Translations under genes and position numbers: made by a program
Assembly: GCA_020310875.1 (NCBI GenBank)
Contig: CM035423.1
Coordinates: 113,678,766 to 113,742,765, forward strand
Source: Ceratopteris richardii
Taxonomy: Eukaryota > Streptophyta > Polypodiopsida > Polypodiales > Pteridaceae
Reading direction: 5' to 3'
DNA length: 64,000 nucleotides
In this document: one piece after another, positions 1 through 11,165 of the stretch
How positions within the stretch are numbered: position 1 is the stretch's first letter
How the letters are laid out: each line of letters starts with the position of its first letter
Notes under the pieces: generated by a model
Databases searched by the model: none
The model's input: the letters and a program-made list of their open reading frames with translations, nothing else
Told to the model about the DNA's origin: nothing

Positions 1-15
1 TTTGTTACGATAGAG

Positions 16-258
16 GTGGTGTGCTCCTCGACTGAAGATTCAGGAACAGATGACTCATGGGTGTTGGACAGTGGTGCATCTCGTCACATGACGAGTAGAA
101 AAGACCTTTACAGTTCCTTACATCCTCTAAAGGAACCCATCACAGTAAAGGTAGGAAACAATGCAAGATGTCCTGCAGAGGGCGAAGGTATGGTCTCTTT
201 CATTAACTCTAATGGAGAAATAGAAATCTTTCAAATGTGTTGTATGTTCCACAAATAA
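16..258 (+). pseudogene. Copia-D aspartic protease fragment
   Basis: This reading frame holds the retroviral-type aspartic protease of the copia polyprotein, which would mature the Gag-Pol precursor inside the virus-like particle. The catalytic triplet Asp-Ser-Gly is at residues 18-20 in the context WVLDSGASRHM, typical of plant copia. The frame is lost near 237-258, and the polyprotein continues in another frame at 237. Upstream Gag lies outside the window. The fragment is clear, but only part of a larger ORF. Confidence 0.88.
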
Positions 259-917
259 AACAAAATCTACTTTCAATAGCTTCTATAACTGATCAAGGTC
301 ATCAAGTATCTTTCAGTAAGACAGGAGCTAAGCTTATGGATGGTAACAACAACATCGTTGGGTATGGCATAAGGAGGAACAACCTGTATGAGTTGTGTGC
401 TTTTACAACCACTACAAACATGGGCACAACTAAGCTATGGCATGAGAGATTCGGCCACATTGGATACCCTGTACTGAAGGAGATGCATCGCAGGGGTATG
501 GTTGCACACCTACCATCGATTGCAGAAATGAAGGAACTATGTGAAGCTTGCATGATGGGCAAGCAACAAAGGAAGGCGTTTCCACAAGAAAGTAAGAATA
601 GGGCAAGCTATCCTGTAGAGTTGGTGCATGCTGACTTGTGCAGAAAAATGCCTACACAGGCCTTGAGCGGATATTCCTACTTCATGTTACTTGTCGACGA
701 CTATAGTAGAAAGATGCGGGTGTACTTCCTTCGTGATAAGGCTCAAGCTTTTGGTAAGTTCAAAGAATGGCTTCAACTTGTTGAAACTGAAACAAGGAAG
801 AAGATGAAGAAATTCAGGATAGGCGGTGGTGATGAGTTCACATCAATAGAGTTTGAAGATTTCTGCAAGAGTAAGGGAATCAAGCATCAACTCACAGTGG
901 CACATAGTCCTCAATAG
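237..917 (+). pseudogene. Copia-D GAG-pre-integrase and integrase core, N-terminal part
   Basis: The fragment continues the protease and enters the GAG-pre-integrase zinc-binding segment (LWHERFGHIG for the His pair, ELCEACMMGKQ for the Cys pair). It then enters the DDE integrase core, which would insert the cDNA into host DNA. The first catalytic Asp is in VHADLC. The second site reads RIGGGDEF where the family has an Asp two residues before the glycines, so that Asp appears lost. The frame ends at TAG 915-917, one codon before NGVAKRRN. The same frame resumes after the stop, so this is a nonsense mutation. Confidence 0.9.
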
Positions 918-950
918 AATGGTGTTGCAAAACGTCGGAATCAAACCATC

Positions 951-2798
951 ATGGAGATGGCAAGGTGCATGTTGAAAGGAAAGGGTTTGCCTAATCAATT
1001 TTGGGCAGAGACTATCAACACTGCTGTCTACATCTTGAATCGAAGCTACACCAAGGCACTTGATGGAAAGGCTCCACAAGAAGCCTACACTGGTAAAAAA
1101 CCTTCTGTTTCCCATTTCAAAGTATTTGGAAGTCAATGTTATGTACATGTTCTAGATAGGGAGAGAAACAAGCTTCAACCAAAAAGCATCAAATGTATCT
1201 TCTTAGGGTACAACGAAGATAAGAAGGCTTATAAGCTTCATGACCCTAAGGATAAGAAGATCATGGCGAGTCGTGATGTGGTGTTTAAGGAGGAGCAACC
1301 ACATGCAGTGGAGGAGGAAAAGAGAGCTTCCACTTTATCATCAGGCGAAGGGGCAATCCACTATGAACCTAGCCCAAGAGCTATCCCTTCTACACAAGAG
1401 AAGGAAGCGTCATCTTCAGATGATGAGTCTGAAAGTCACCAACCTGCTGACACCCAAGTGGAAAAGCCATTGCCACGTTGGGTGAGGCAGCTCTATGATT
1501 CTGCAAACCCCACCTCACAACCACTAGAACAGGTTGTAGATGGACCAAGGCGATCACAGAGAATAGAGGAACAGAGATCGGCAAGCGCCCATATTGTAAA
1601 CACAGCCTTGATGGCTGATCTCATTCAAGAAGAAGTAAAGGAACCAAACAATGTGGAAGAGGCACTCCATGATCCGAATTGGAGGGCTGCCATGCAAGTA
1701 GAATACAACAATATCATGAAGAATGGAACTTGGGAGCTAGTGGATCGACCCCCTAAGCGTAAAGTCATTGGAACCAAGTGGGTCTGGAAGCTAAAATACA
1801 AGGCTGATGGTACTCTAGAAAAGTATAAAGCAAGACTTGTTGCACAGGGCTATTCACAAGTTGAAGGCATTGACTTTTGTGAATCATTTGCAACAATAGC
1901 AAGAATGACTACTATCCGAGTAGTACTAGTTGTCGCTGCACATAAGCATTGGCCAGTCTATCACATGGATGTCAAATCAGCGTTCCTGAATGGAGACCTC
2001 AAGGAGGAGGTATATGTGTCTCAGCCACCAGGGTTTGAAGCTCCCCATTCAGAGAACAAGGTATGTAAGCTGAAGAAGGCATTATATGGGCTAAAACAAG
2101 CCCCTAGAGCATGGTATCAGCGGATAGATAAGTATCTCTTGGATCTAGGTTTCAAAAGATGTGCTTCTGATGCTAACTTGTATGTTCTAAAGAGAGGAGG
2201 GAAGACAATTGTTCTTGTACTCTATCTAGATGACCTTGTGATTACAGGAAATGATGATGCTCTTCTTCAACAAACAAAAGATGCCATGAGTTCAGAATTT
2301 GAAATGACAGACTTGGGCTTAATGCATTATTGCTTAGGTCTTGAAGTTTGGCAAGAACCAAGGAAGATTTTCATCTCTCAACAAAAATATGCAAGGCAGA
2401 TATTGAAGGCATTCGACATGGAGGATTGCAAGGAAATTTCTACACCTATGGAGGTCAACACAAAATTATCTATTGAAGATACTTCATCTCCAGTGGATAT
2501 TGGAAGATACAAGAAATTAGTTGGAAGTCTCATCTACTTGTGCAATAGCAGACTAGACAACTCTTATGGTGTTGGAGTACTAAGCAGGTTCTCTAATAAG
2601 CCTTGCCAAAATCATTGGAAGGCAAGCATGCGGATACTCAGGTATGTGAAAGGAACTACTAATTATGGTATTCTTTATGAAGAAGGATCATCTCTGGTTG
2701 GATACTCTGATTCAGATTGGGCAGGAGATATTGATACGAGAAAATCAGTCTGGATATTGCTTTTCTATAGGATCAGGGATTTTCTCTTGGATTGGTAA
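951..2798 (+). pseudogene. Copia-D integrase C-terminus and reverse transcriptase
   Basis: In frame with the previous fragment, this 615-codon stretch carries the end of the integrase ([27 protein letters not shown]) and an acidic linker. The copia reverse transcriptase follows: [42 protein letters not shown] and the catalytic YLDDL with its tyrosine codon at 2223. The enzyme would copy element RNA into DNA. RNase H begins in this frame (YSDSDWAGD) but is lost by a frameshift near 2745. Upstream of 951 the residue expected to be the catalytic Glu of integrase is Lys. The RT core itself looks undamaged. Confidence 0.92.
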
Positions 2799-3162
2799 GA
2801 AGCAACTGAGTGTAGCATTATCTTCTACTGAAGCTGAGTACAAAGCTGCATGTGTTGCAACATGTGAAGCAGTATGGTTGAGGAAGATCCTATGGCACAT
2901 AGGAATACAAGGACAAGAGGCTACAGAGTTGAAGTGTGACAACCAAAGTTGCATGGCCATCGCCAAAAATCCTGTTTTCCATGCACGTACCAAACACATA
3001 GAAATTCAATATCACTATGTGCGTGAGTTGATTGAGGACGGGGTCGTGGAGATAAGCTATTTTCCTACTGAAGAAAATGGAGCAGACATCTTTACCAAGG
3101 CTCTTGGGAGAGAGCAACTTCTTCGACACTTTCCAAAGCTTGGGATTGGACCAAGGAGGTAG
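2665..3162 (+). pseudogene. Copia-D RNase H
   Basis: The RNase H domain removes RNA from the RNA:DNA hybrid. Recognisable parts are [19 protein letters not shown] (catalytic Glu region), LKCDNQSC (catalytic Asp) and the copia-typical HARTKHIEIQYHYVRE, followed by ADIFTKALGR near the C-terminus. The useful frame begins only around 2745, where the preceding frame breaks. The stop at 3160-3162 is the natural end of the polyprotein, 18 bp before the polypurine tract. Confidence 0.9.
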
Positions 3163-3179
3163 TTCACCGTAGGGTGGAC

Positions 3180-3191
3180 ATTGAGGGGGGG
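3180..3191 (+). other. Polypurine tract of Copia-D
   Basis: A purine run (ATTGAGGGGGGG) directly before the LTR start TGTTAGATAT is the usual primer for plus-strand DNA synthesis. Confidence 0.85.
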
Positions 3192-3914
3192 TGTTAGATA
3201 TGCTCAATACTCCACCCTCATGTGACCACAAATGATCCATGGTGCTCTAAGTTGTAAGGCCCCCATTATGAGGAGAAGCCATTATGAGAGCCCGGACATT
3301 TGTGGAACCCTAACTTCCAAGTTAGATGAGGTCTATGTGTGACCGTTAATGGTTGTAGATGATCTTTGTGAGCCTAGCCATTAGGCTAGGTAGGGCATAA
3401 ACTTCTAGGCCATTGGGTTGCCATTTAAGGTGAAATTAAAGGCCCAGTGGCATCACGCGGTTTCCCCATAGAACCTTAATGGGAGGAGTGCAGAGGGGGG
3501 ATTGCCTTGTTCTGTGGGGTCCGGGGGGGCCTATCACCCTGGCCCGTAGGGCCGAGACGATAGGACTTTTGGTCATGGAGATATTGTCGGATCGTATATT
3601 TTAACGATTATTTTGTATCTCCCGACTTCGTTTATCTTTACCAAACCACCTTGTAAAAGCTATATAAGCATGGCCCAATTTGAGCTTCACATAGCATTGC
3701 GCACTAGTAATCCCTTCATCTAGAGTCTGTCTAGATCGCCATCTAAGCTCCATAGTGGGAGCGCACGGGTGGATAGCACCATCATTGTAACTACATTACG
3801 CTCGGCAATCTGAGAATTTGAGTTCTCTATCTCTCAGTCTGCATCTATCTTTGTCTGCATTTTTCTCTCAAGTCTGTCTACAGGTCTATTCCGTTGTGCT
3901 GTTATTTTCTTACA
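3192..3914 (+). repeat. 3' LTR of Copia-D (723 bp)
   Basis: It begins TGTTAGATATG just after the polypurine tract and ends CTTACA, giving TG...CA ends. The following base belongs to the gag of another copia element, which fixes the right end. A TATATAA box lies inside at 3661. The partner 5' LTR is not in the window, so age cannot be judged. Confidence 0.85.
3661..3667 (+). promoter_or_regulatory. TATA box in Copia-D LTR
   Basis: TATATAA in the context AGCTATATAAGCATGG lies about 470 bp into the LTR and would set the RNA start. It is the only strong TATA element in this LTR. Confidence 0.6.
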
Positions 3915-4509
3915 TTTACTACTCAAAGAAAGCAATCCAAGCAAGGCATCTTAGAGTATGTGACCAAAGTCAAGGATATAGCTGATCAATAGGCAAGCAT
4001 AGGAGAAGAAATTGAAGAGGAGCAGATTGTAAGACAAATAATCAATGGTATTAAAGCTGATGACAAATGGGAGAGCTTCACAACTTCCATGTATTTATAC
4101 ATGGACATGTAGATTCCAGATCTTACCACACTCATAAGAGAAAGGGAAGAACAAGAAGGTTGAGGATGAAGGAGCTACCTCCCAAGCCAACTATGGAGGG
4201 AGAGGTAGAACTTCAAGAGGAAGGGGCAGAGGAGGTAAGCAAGGTAGGGGGAGATCTTATAAATCCTCACCTTGTAATATTTGTGGATTGTCAAATCATA
4301 CTCCAGATGAGTGTTATAGGAACTTCAAGAATCAGAGAGGTAGAGGTTATCAAAGAGGCGGATATACACAATCAAGAGGGAGATTCAATCACTATCAAGG
4401 ATACAACAACAACTAAAACAACAACTACAATAGCAACTACCAAGGAGGCTATAAATCAAGGAAAGATTACAACAACTACACAGAGAAGCAAGAGGATTCT
4501 CTTCTGATT
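3915..4509 (+). pseudogene. Copia-A2 gag remnant with CCHC zinc knuckle
   Basis: The nucleocapsid part of Gag packages element RNA. The start aligns with the middle of the A1 gag (EEIEEEQIVRQ, then NGIKADDKWESF). A CX2CX4HX4C knuckle (CNICGLSNHTPDEC) is encoded at about 4274-4315, followed by Gly/Arg- and Asn-rich RNA-binding sequence. The original frame is lost in several places; the longest open frame here (4067-4507) is mostly not the true one. The N-terminal half of Gag is beyond the Copia-D insertion. Confidence 0.85.
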
Positions 4510-5233
4510 ATGAATATGACTTCAAAACCAGGTATAAATGATGACCATCTCTTCTACATTGACTTAGGATGCTCAAACCATGTGGCAGGCAATGTAGCTC
4601 TTCTCTCTAACCTTCAGGAACCAAAGGGTACGCATCAGGTACAAATAGGTGATGACACCAAGCACTCAGTGATTAAAGTAGGAAATGTTAAGACCTCTAA
4701 TGGAAACAAAAATCTATTGAGCAGGGTTCTATATGTACCTACAATTACCAAGAATTTGATGAGTGTTGGACAGATTGTGGAAAAGGGTTTGCAGGTCAGG
4801 TTCAACCAATATGGAGCATTTTTAGAGGATCCCCAACATGGATTCAAGAGAATTGCCAAAGGAGAAAAGACAGGTAGATTATTCACTTTTGAACTTGAAG
4901 GTACAAGGAATATTGCACTTTATAGCTACAAAGACCAAACCGGAACTTGAAATTTGGCATAAGAAATTAGGGCATGTTGGTGAAAGAACCTTAAAACAAA
5001 TATGTAGAGATCAATGTGTGCTTAGGATACCTAATGTATCCAAGCAACACATGATTTATAAATGTGGTGCTTTTCAGTTTGGAAAATCTCACAGGTTACC
5101 CTTCACAAGGAAAGGCTACATGCATGAGGACTACCTAGAGCTTATCCATACAGATGAATGGGGATCAAGTAAGGATCCCTCAATTTCTGGATCAAGGTAT
5201 TATGTATCTTTCATTGATGACTTGAGTAGGTGA
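4510..5233 (+). pseudogene. Copia-A2 protease and GAG-pre-integrase
   Basis: The segment FYIDLGCSNHVAGN marks the protease active site, but the conserved Ser of Asp-Ser-Gly is Leu. ITKNLMSVGQIVEKG and the following beta-rich stretch are typical of copia protease. After a frameshift near 4945 the GAG-pre-integrase zinc segment follows (LEIWHKKLGHVGERT, then IYKCGAFQFGKSH, where the second Cys of the pair is Phe). The first integrase Asp region reads HTDEWGS. A TGA at 5231 ends the frame. All differences from A1 look like decay. Confidence 0.85.
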
Positions 5234-6094
5234 ACTTTCTTATATTTTATGAAGCACAAAGATGAAGTATTCAGTTGCTTTAAAAAGTATCTTGCACTTG
5301 TTGAGAACCAAACACGAAGAAGTCTAAAGAGACTAAGCTCAGATGGAGGAGGTGAATACTTCTCAAATGAGTTTGATGCATTCTTGTAGGACAGAGGAAT
5401 CAAGAGAGAAATTACAACAAGGTATACCCCTGAGAAAAATGGGGTGCTAGAGAGGATAAATAGACTAATTGTTGAAACAGCTAGGTCAATGTTAAATGAG
5501 AAAAAAATACCTAACTACTTGTGGGTAGAGAGTGTATCTATTGCTATTTACCTTGTAAACAGGTTGCCATCCAAATCTCTTGATGGGATGACCCCATATG
5601 AAGCATGGCATGGTAGAAGTCCTTCACTTGATCATTGCAGGATTCTTGGATGTGTTGCTTATGTGCATATCCCTTCTCAAATAAGAGGTAAGCTAGACCC
5701 TAAGGCAGAGAAGTGCATCTTCATAGGGTATGACTTGAATTAGAAAGGATACAGGTTCTACAATCCTTCAAACAAAGGATTTATGGTCAGTAGAGATGTT
5801 GTCTTTGATGAGAATGACTCTTGGTTTGAAAGTGAATGCAGGAAAGTAAAGCTACCTTATGACTTGGAAGAGGAATTTCCAAGACTCACTAAGGAGGAGC
5901 CTACTGAGATAGAAGACATTAACTCAGAAGATGAGGACATCATCAACTTAGAAGAATTCAAGGCATGGAAGTCCAAAGGCAAAGTCAAGATGAAGAAGTT
6001 AGAAGATATGCTAGAATCATCCAACCAAGCAATCAGAAGATCACAAAGGGAGAGCAAGAAGCCAACATCAGATATGGGTATGACACTTCCTTAG
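5234..6094 (+). pseudogene. Copia-A2 integrase remainder
   Basis: Integrase continues with LRLSSDGGGEY-like sequence after the TGA at 5231, a TAG at 5387, then the Glu-region equivalent (NGVLERINRLIVETARSML). The copia C-terminal segment follows: YLVNRLPSKSLDGMTPYEAWHG and HIPSQIRGKLDPKAEKCIFIGYD. A TAG at 5741-5743 interrupts before KGYRFYNPSNKGFMVSRDVVF. An acidic linker leads to RT. The catalytic Glu is kept (LERIN), but three stops make the gene dead. Confidence 0.85.
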
Positions 6095-7200
6095 TTACTA
6101 ACCACTTTGTTTATCTTGCAAAAGACTTGTCATTTGAAGAGCCACCATCATATGAAGAGGCAAAGACAAAGGCAGAATGGAAGGAAGCTATGGATGAGGA
6201 AATTGAAGCACTCAAGGAGAATGACACTTGGGAGCTAGTACCAAAAAAGGATTCTATGAAGGTAATTGGTTTGAGATGGATCTATAAGATCAAAAGGAAT
6301 TCAGATGGATCAATAAGCAGGTACAAAGCTAGACTTGTGGCTAAGGGTTTTGCACAAACCCAAGGAGTTGATTATGAAGAAACATTCTCACCTGTGGCCA
6401 AAATGCCAACCTTCAGGGTATTGGTAAGTGTGGCTGCATCAAAGAATTGGAACATGTATCAATTGGATGTAAAAAATGCATTTCTAAACGGCTGGATTTC
6501 AGAGGAGGTGTACATGTCTCAACCTCCTGGCTATGAAGACCCAAGCAAAGTAACATATGTATGCAAATTGAACAAAGCTCTTTATGGATTGAAGCAGACA
6601 CCTGGGGCATGGAACCATAGGTTGACTACATACCTTCAGGATCAAGGATTCATCATGAGTAAAGCAGATACTTCTCTAAGAGGAAAAATTCAGAGGTAAT
6701 ATACCTATGTGTATATGTTGATGATATCATACTCATAGGTAATTATGCCAATGGCATCAAGCAGATTAAAAATCAAATGATGCAGGAGTTCAAAATTAGT
6801 GATCTAGGGTCACTAAAATATTTGGTTGGACTTGAGTTAGTTTATACTAACTTTGGAATTTACATTACTCAGAGAAAGTATATATGGGATATGTTAAAGA
6901 AGTTTGAGTTGCATGATGCCAAAGTAATAAGTACTCCAATGGAGGTAAACCAAAAATTAAGTACTCATGAAGGTGATGTGCTTGAGAATATTGCAGGTTA
7001 CCAAAGCATAATGGGAAGCTTGAACTATGCTGTATTGACAAGGATTGATATTGCTTATGGAGTAAGTGTTCTAAGTCAGTTTATGCACAAACCTAGGGCA
7101 CCTCACTTGAAAGCTGCCAAGAGGATTTTAAAGTACCTTAAGGGCACTCAAACTCTCAAAATCAAGGATTGTACTTTCCTTATACCTTAGACTTGGACAT
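5965..7200 (+). pseudogene. Copia-A2 reverse transcriptase and start of RNase H
   Basis: The true RT frame begins near 6064 after a frame change ([20 protein letters not shown]). It shows [31 protein letters not shown] and [14 protein letters not shown] frameshift near 6680 precedes the catalytic YVDDI (about 6715-6729). RT ends with the frame at 6777-7190 (MEVNQKLS, GSLNYAVLTRIDIAYG, ILKYLKGT). RNase H stops after its first motif (DVDW) at about 7230. The copy therefore lacks most of RNase H. Confidence 0.87.
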
Positions 7201-7229
7201 CAAGATATATTTAGATGTAGATTGGGTAG

Positions 7230-8053
7230 CCAATGGAGAATTCAAATTCAAATTTCAAATGTATCATCTATAAAAGATGACTAAACTCGCGGTTAAGAGA
7301 CTCCATTTTTCGAGTTCTCCTTGACCAAATTGTAAGAGAGTAAGGCATACATCATAGCCTATACTATTCATCATCATTAGGCCTTGATTATCATGCCTAT
7401 GATGTTGTAGAACATGGTGTTCTAATACAATAGATCAATACTTCTCATCTATGGTCTCTCTGTCATAGCTACTCAGAACAGCCATTTTGTATTGCTCATA
7501 TCTCAATCATTCCTTCATCATTTTTAATGTTCTATAGCTTGTTGGAATAAGATCTAAAAATTCCTCTACATGCTCACAAATTTTGAAGATATTTCATTCA
7601 GCCAATTTTGAGAAAAGTGCATTGAAGCACTCATTGGTCAAACTTTGGAGAGGTCTTAAAAAATCAGGGGTAATGATTTGATTGCTAAATTGATAGCTCT
7701 GTGTATAGTACATCATTTAAGTGCTTCCACTTGGAATCATTAGCTCATTAAGCTAATTTGATATCTCCAAAAGGAATGTTTCTAATTCCTACTGTACTGG
7801 ATGCACTGAGCATAACAAGCAACAGGTGTGTGAACAAAAATAGAAGGTTTTCATTAGTCCTTCAACTTGGAAGTAGTCTGTTTTGGTTCAATCATTTCTC
7901 ACTTCATTTCCAAAGTACATAGGCACTTGCTTAGTGTCATTGGAAAGCTAAGAGGGCCTACAACTCAACTCTGAAGCAAGAAAGGGTTGGTACAAAGCAG
8001 GGATTTGGCAGTACCTACTCATTTATTAAAGTGTCCATCCATCCTTCCCAACA
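7230..8053 (+). repeat. 3' LTR of Copia-A2, truncated at its left end
   Basis: The stretch matches, with many differences, the reverse complement of the Copia-A1 LTRs: the run GAATTCAAATTCAAATTT, a TATAAAA box at 7269-7275, an AAAAAATCAGGGGTAA segment near 7665, and the end TGTCCATCCATCCTTCCC then AACA at 8053. The first about 200 bp of a complete A LTR, together with the RNase H end and polypurine tract, are missing, so the left end is a deletion joint. Confidence 0.78.
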
Positions 8054-9708
8054 TTATACACATATATACAAGTCGGTGGAAAACCCTCCTAAAGAGGGAA
8101 AAAAATGCTCCGGTGGTAGTAAGTGTGTTCACACATGTCACTACGAAAATATATCAACATGATGCACAAAATTGGCTACGAATGCTTGAGACCTGAGCAA
8201 TGCATAAACTTTCTCATCTGAGAGACAAAAAATTGAATATTGGGCCAAGTTATGCATAAGTAAATCAAGCATCCAATAGCCTACTGATACAGATCAACAT
8301 CAAATGCATCCCTAGCATCATGAAGACTCAACTGTAAACCTATTTGCATAGGAGTGGTAATAGCTTTGCAATCTTCAAGTCCAAAGCGCTACTATAACAC
8401 GTCAATGTACTTTCTTTGACACAAAGCTATTCCACCATCAAGTTGTAGAAACTAAATGCCCAAATAATGATGCACATGCCCCAAATCTAACATCTCAAAA
8501 GAGGCATCCAAATGAGCCCTAAATTCAGCAATATGGCTCTCATTAGGACTAGTGAGCAGCATGTCATCAACATACATAGCAATGATAAGAAGTACATCAT
8601 CTACACACTTAACATATAGGTGCTTTCAATTGGACTGTCCTCAAAACCATGTGCAGCCAAGTAGGCATGTATCTTTTCATACCAAGCACCTGGTGATTGT
8701 TTCAAACCATATAATGCAATTCTCAACCTGCATTCTTTGTTTTCATGCCTGTTCAACACAAAACCACGTGGTTGAAATACATCTTCATGTAAGCCACCAT
8801 TCATAAATGCAATTTTAATGTCCAACTAATGTACATTGCAACCATCATGCGCTACAAGTGCACAAATGCTACGAACAATGGTCAATCGGCAAGTAGGTGC
8901 AAAGGTCTCATCAAAATCAATGCCACTTTCTTGAGCATAACCTTTTGTGACAAGCTTAGCCTTATAACTATGAATATTCCATCTGGCTTACATTTCAGCT
9001 TGTATACCCAATTGATGCCCATGACCTTTTTTCCTAGAGGCAAATCACATAAAGACCAAGTGCCATTCTTCATAATAGCATCACATTCTGATTGTATAAT
9101 AGCCATCCAATTTTCTAAATTTTGTGATTCATCAAAAGAAATAGGCTCACTCTCATCACAAAGACGAGAAGAAGCCACCACATAGCAATTTGATGCAAAG
9201 GAAGAACTATGAGAGCTTGAACAAATAGGATATGATAGAGGTGCATCTAATTTGATATCTCTCAAAGTCTCCACCAGCCTTTTAGGCATAGTGTTTGCTT
9301 CCTCTATACCAGCCCTCTCATCAACAAGTGCATCATGTAAATCTACATAAAAAATGGAATGATATGCATCATCAAGTGGCACCTATAAAGAATCAGAACT
9401 TGCCTCATTCTGACCAACACTTGGCTATCAACGTGTAAAAAGAGGTAGCAAAGTATCATAAACATCTCTAGAGCTAACTGAAGTCTCCTTGGTACATGAA
9501 AGTAATGAATGAATCCCATCTTCCACAAAAGCAACATCATGGCTAACCAAAATACGTATACCATGTGGATGATACAGATGTTAGCCTTTGCTTTTGGAAT
9601 ACTACTCAACAAAGATACATTTCACTACTTTATCATCCAATTTCTTTCATTATTTTTTTAGGAACTAATGCATATGCCAGAAAACCAAAGACATGTAGAT
9701 GAGCAACA
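8054..9708 (-). mobile_element. Copia-C1 fragment (LTR piece, RT, integrase end)
   Basis: Positions 8054-8159 match the inner part of the 230-bp Copia-C LTR (ATACAAG, then a CCTCCTAAAGAGGGAAAAAA stretch, then ATATCAACA at the end). They are followed by minus-strand copia coding sequence homologous to Copia-C2 (23532-28615). Most of RNase H is missing. The fragment stops within the integrase C-terminal region at about 9703, where an unrelated plus-strand RNase H begins. The other part of the LTR presumably lies beyond Copia-A2, outside the window. Confidence 0.78.
8540..9400 (-). pseudogene. Copia-C1 reverse transcriptase
   Basis: Read on the minus strand, WMAIIQSECDAIMKNGTWSL and GINWVYKLKCKPDG open the RT domain. 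The frame shifts near 8880, and MDIKIAFMNGGLHEDVF and YGLKQSPGAWYEKIHAYLAA follow (8601-8825). The catalytic YVDDM is encoded around 8556-8578 after another break. This is an ordinary copia RT, dead through frameshifts and in-frame stops. Confidence 0.82.
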
Positions 9709-9712
9709 CATC

Positions 9713-10065
9713 TTGCAGGTACCAAGTTGATTTCTTGGTCATCAAAGAAGCAACCTACACTTGCTCTCTCATCAAATGAAGTTGAATATAGAGGAATTTC
9801 AAATGCTACTCAAGAAGCTATGTGGATCAGGACCCTATACTTTGATTTAGGGTTGAATACTTCTACTCCACACATATTTGGTGACAACATTAGTTCATTG
9901 CATCCTGCTGCTAACCCTATTTATCATGCCAGGACCAAAAACATTGACATTCACTACCATTATGTTAGAGAAAAGATCATGAGTAAGGATATACAACTCT
10001 CATATGTATCTACACATCAACAATGTGTAGATATAATGACAAGGCATTGGATGGAAGCAAATTGA
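9713..10065 (+). pseudogene. Copia-B1 RNase H (C-terminal part of a polyprotein)
   Basis: The frame contains [28 protein letters not shown] with the catalytic Asp, and HARTKNIDIHYHYVREKI, ending near the usual C-terminus about 60 bp before the polypurine tract. The left end is a joint with Copia-C1 at about 9708-9713. The same segment occurs in Copia-B2 (from 30985), which places it in that family. Confidence 0.85.
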
Positions 10066-10127
10066 ATAGGTTCAAATCAATGATTGGTTTGTGATAAATT
10101 ATGAAGAATTGAAGACTCAAGCATGTT

Positions 10128-10143
10128 AGGCTTGAGGGGGAGC
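10128..10143 (+). other. Polypurine tract of Copia-B1
   Basis: GGCTTGAGGGGGAGCG lies directly before the LTR start and matches the tracts of other copia elements in the window (near 32195 on the minus strand and 42385 on the plus strand). Confidence 0.7.
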
Positions 10144-11165
10144 GGTTGGTACAAATAGCAAGCCTAAGTGCTTAGCTATTATCTCAAAGACTACTCGTTA
10201 ATTCATGTACCTCACATGGAGGACCACATATGAACACCTTCTTATCAATATAGATGTATTTACCTTTGGATAAATGTAAAAGCTAGAGAATATGGAATGT
10301 TTTGAAGTTAGGGAGCTGAAACCATGACTCATTTGGTGGAAGGAATCAATTCAAATCACTTGTAAAGTGTAGGAACACTTTTAGGTGAGGGAAACTCAAA
10401 ATTCAAACTCATGTGATGAGTATAAATAGAGATGTTTTTAGTCGTGGGTGGCAAGAGATATACTGAGAGCTATTGAGCTACATCATTGAGCATACCTTGA
10501 GATCAACATATGTATGAGTAGTTCACTACACTTCCCTTATATCATATGTTCATAAGCATACATAATTTGATACAATTCTTATAGATAATTTCTATCTACT
10601 GTTCTTTGTTTCATCTTCACTATTTTTAGTGATTTTGCAAAAATGATTTCTCTATGCGTACTCAACCATTTGATATAGTTTAACTTGCTATAGTTAGATT
10701 AAAGTGTTTACTATCTATATTCCAAGTTCCATTATTTTTAGTTCAACCAATCTTGAGATATGAACTGATGAAGTTGACAATGTCTACACATCATCTTATT
10801 CTTGAAATGTCAAGATGACCCCCCTGAGTTGTCAAGCTCATTTCTCCATGTATAATGCCTTAAATTCATGAAATAACTTGTGGTTAGCTATATAATTGAG
10901 TTAGATTTGTGAAAAAAATCTCTAGTCAATTCATACCAGGTTGTGAGCTTTGAGAAAAATACTCAGCACCTATGTTCCCAAAATAGAAGGTTTCTTCACA
11001 TTCCTAGTACATGCAAGTTATCTATTTCTGTACAAATTGTTTCGGAATGGTGTTACAAAGTACCTAGTGGTTGTAAATGGATAATTATGAATCCAAAGGA
11101 GTCTACTAAGCATCCTTGGAGTCAACTTGGCAGCTCGAGTAGGTTTTGTGCAACACCAATTCAGT
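10144..11165 (+). repeat. 3' LTR of Copia-B1 (about 1.02 kb)
   Basis: It matches the 5' LTR of Copia-B2 (21996-23036): TGGATAAATGTAAAAG, GTGTAGGAACACTTTTAGG and a TATAAATA box (10421-10428; 22272-22279 in B2). The match runs to GTGCAACACCAA near 11160. The last about 40 bp of the B2 LTR are not recognisable here, so the right end is approximate. The first base of the usual TGTTGG start seems altered. Confidence 0.78.

Larger units (their letters stand above)
1..3914 (+). mobile_element. Copia-D, 3' part of an LTR retrotransposon
   Basis: The order protease, GAG-pre-integrase, integrase, reverse transcriptase, RNase H and then a polypurine tract and LTR is that of Ty1/copia elements. The 5' LTR and gag lie outside the window. 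Coding parts are broken by two frameshifts (near 237-258 and near 2745) and one nonsense codon (915-917), so the copy is dead. Its LTR ends at 3914 exactly where the gag of another copia element resumes, so it was inserted into that element (Copia-A2). The 5-bp duplication after the LTR should be TTTAC (3915-3919), but the matching left copy is not in view. Confidence 0.93.
3915..8053 (+). mobile_element. Copia-A2, 5'-truncated by the Copia-D insertion
   Basis: The sequence resumes inside a copia gag at 3915 and runs through zinc knuckle, protease, integrase, RT and part of RNase H to a 3' LTR ending CCCAACA at 8053. It matches the better-kept minus-strand Copia-A1 (13532-20413) along its whole length. 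Many stops (for example 5231, 5387, 5741) and frame changes show that it is old. The RNase H C-terminus is deleted at about 7230, where the LTR begins abruptly. The LTR end abuts a Copia-C LTR fragment, so A2 probably landed inside that LTR. Confidence 0.88.
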
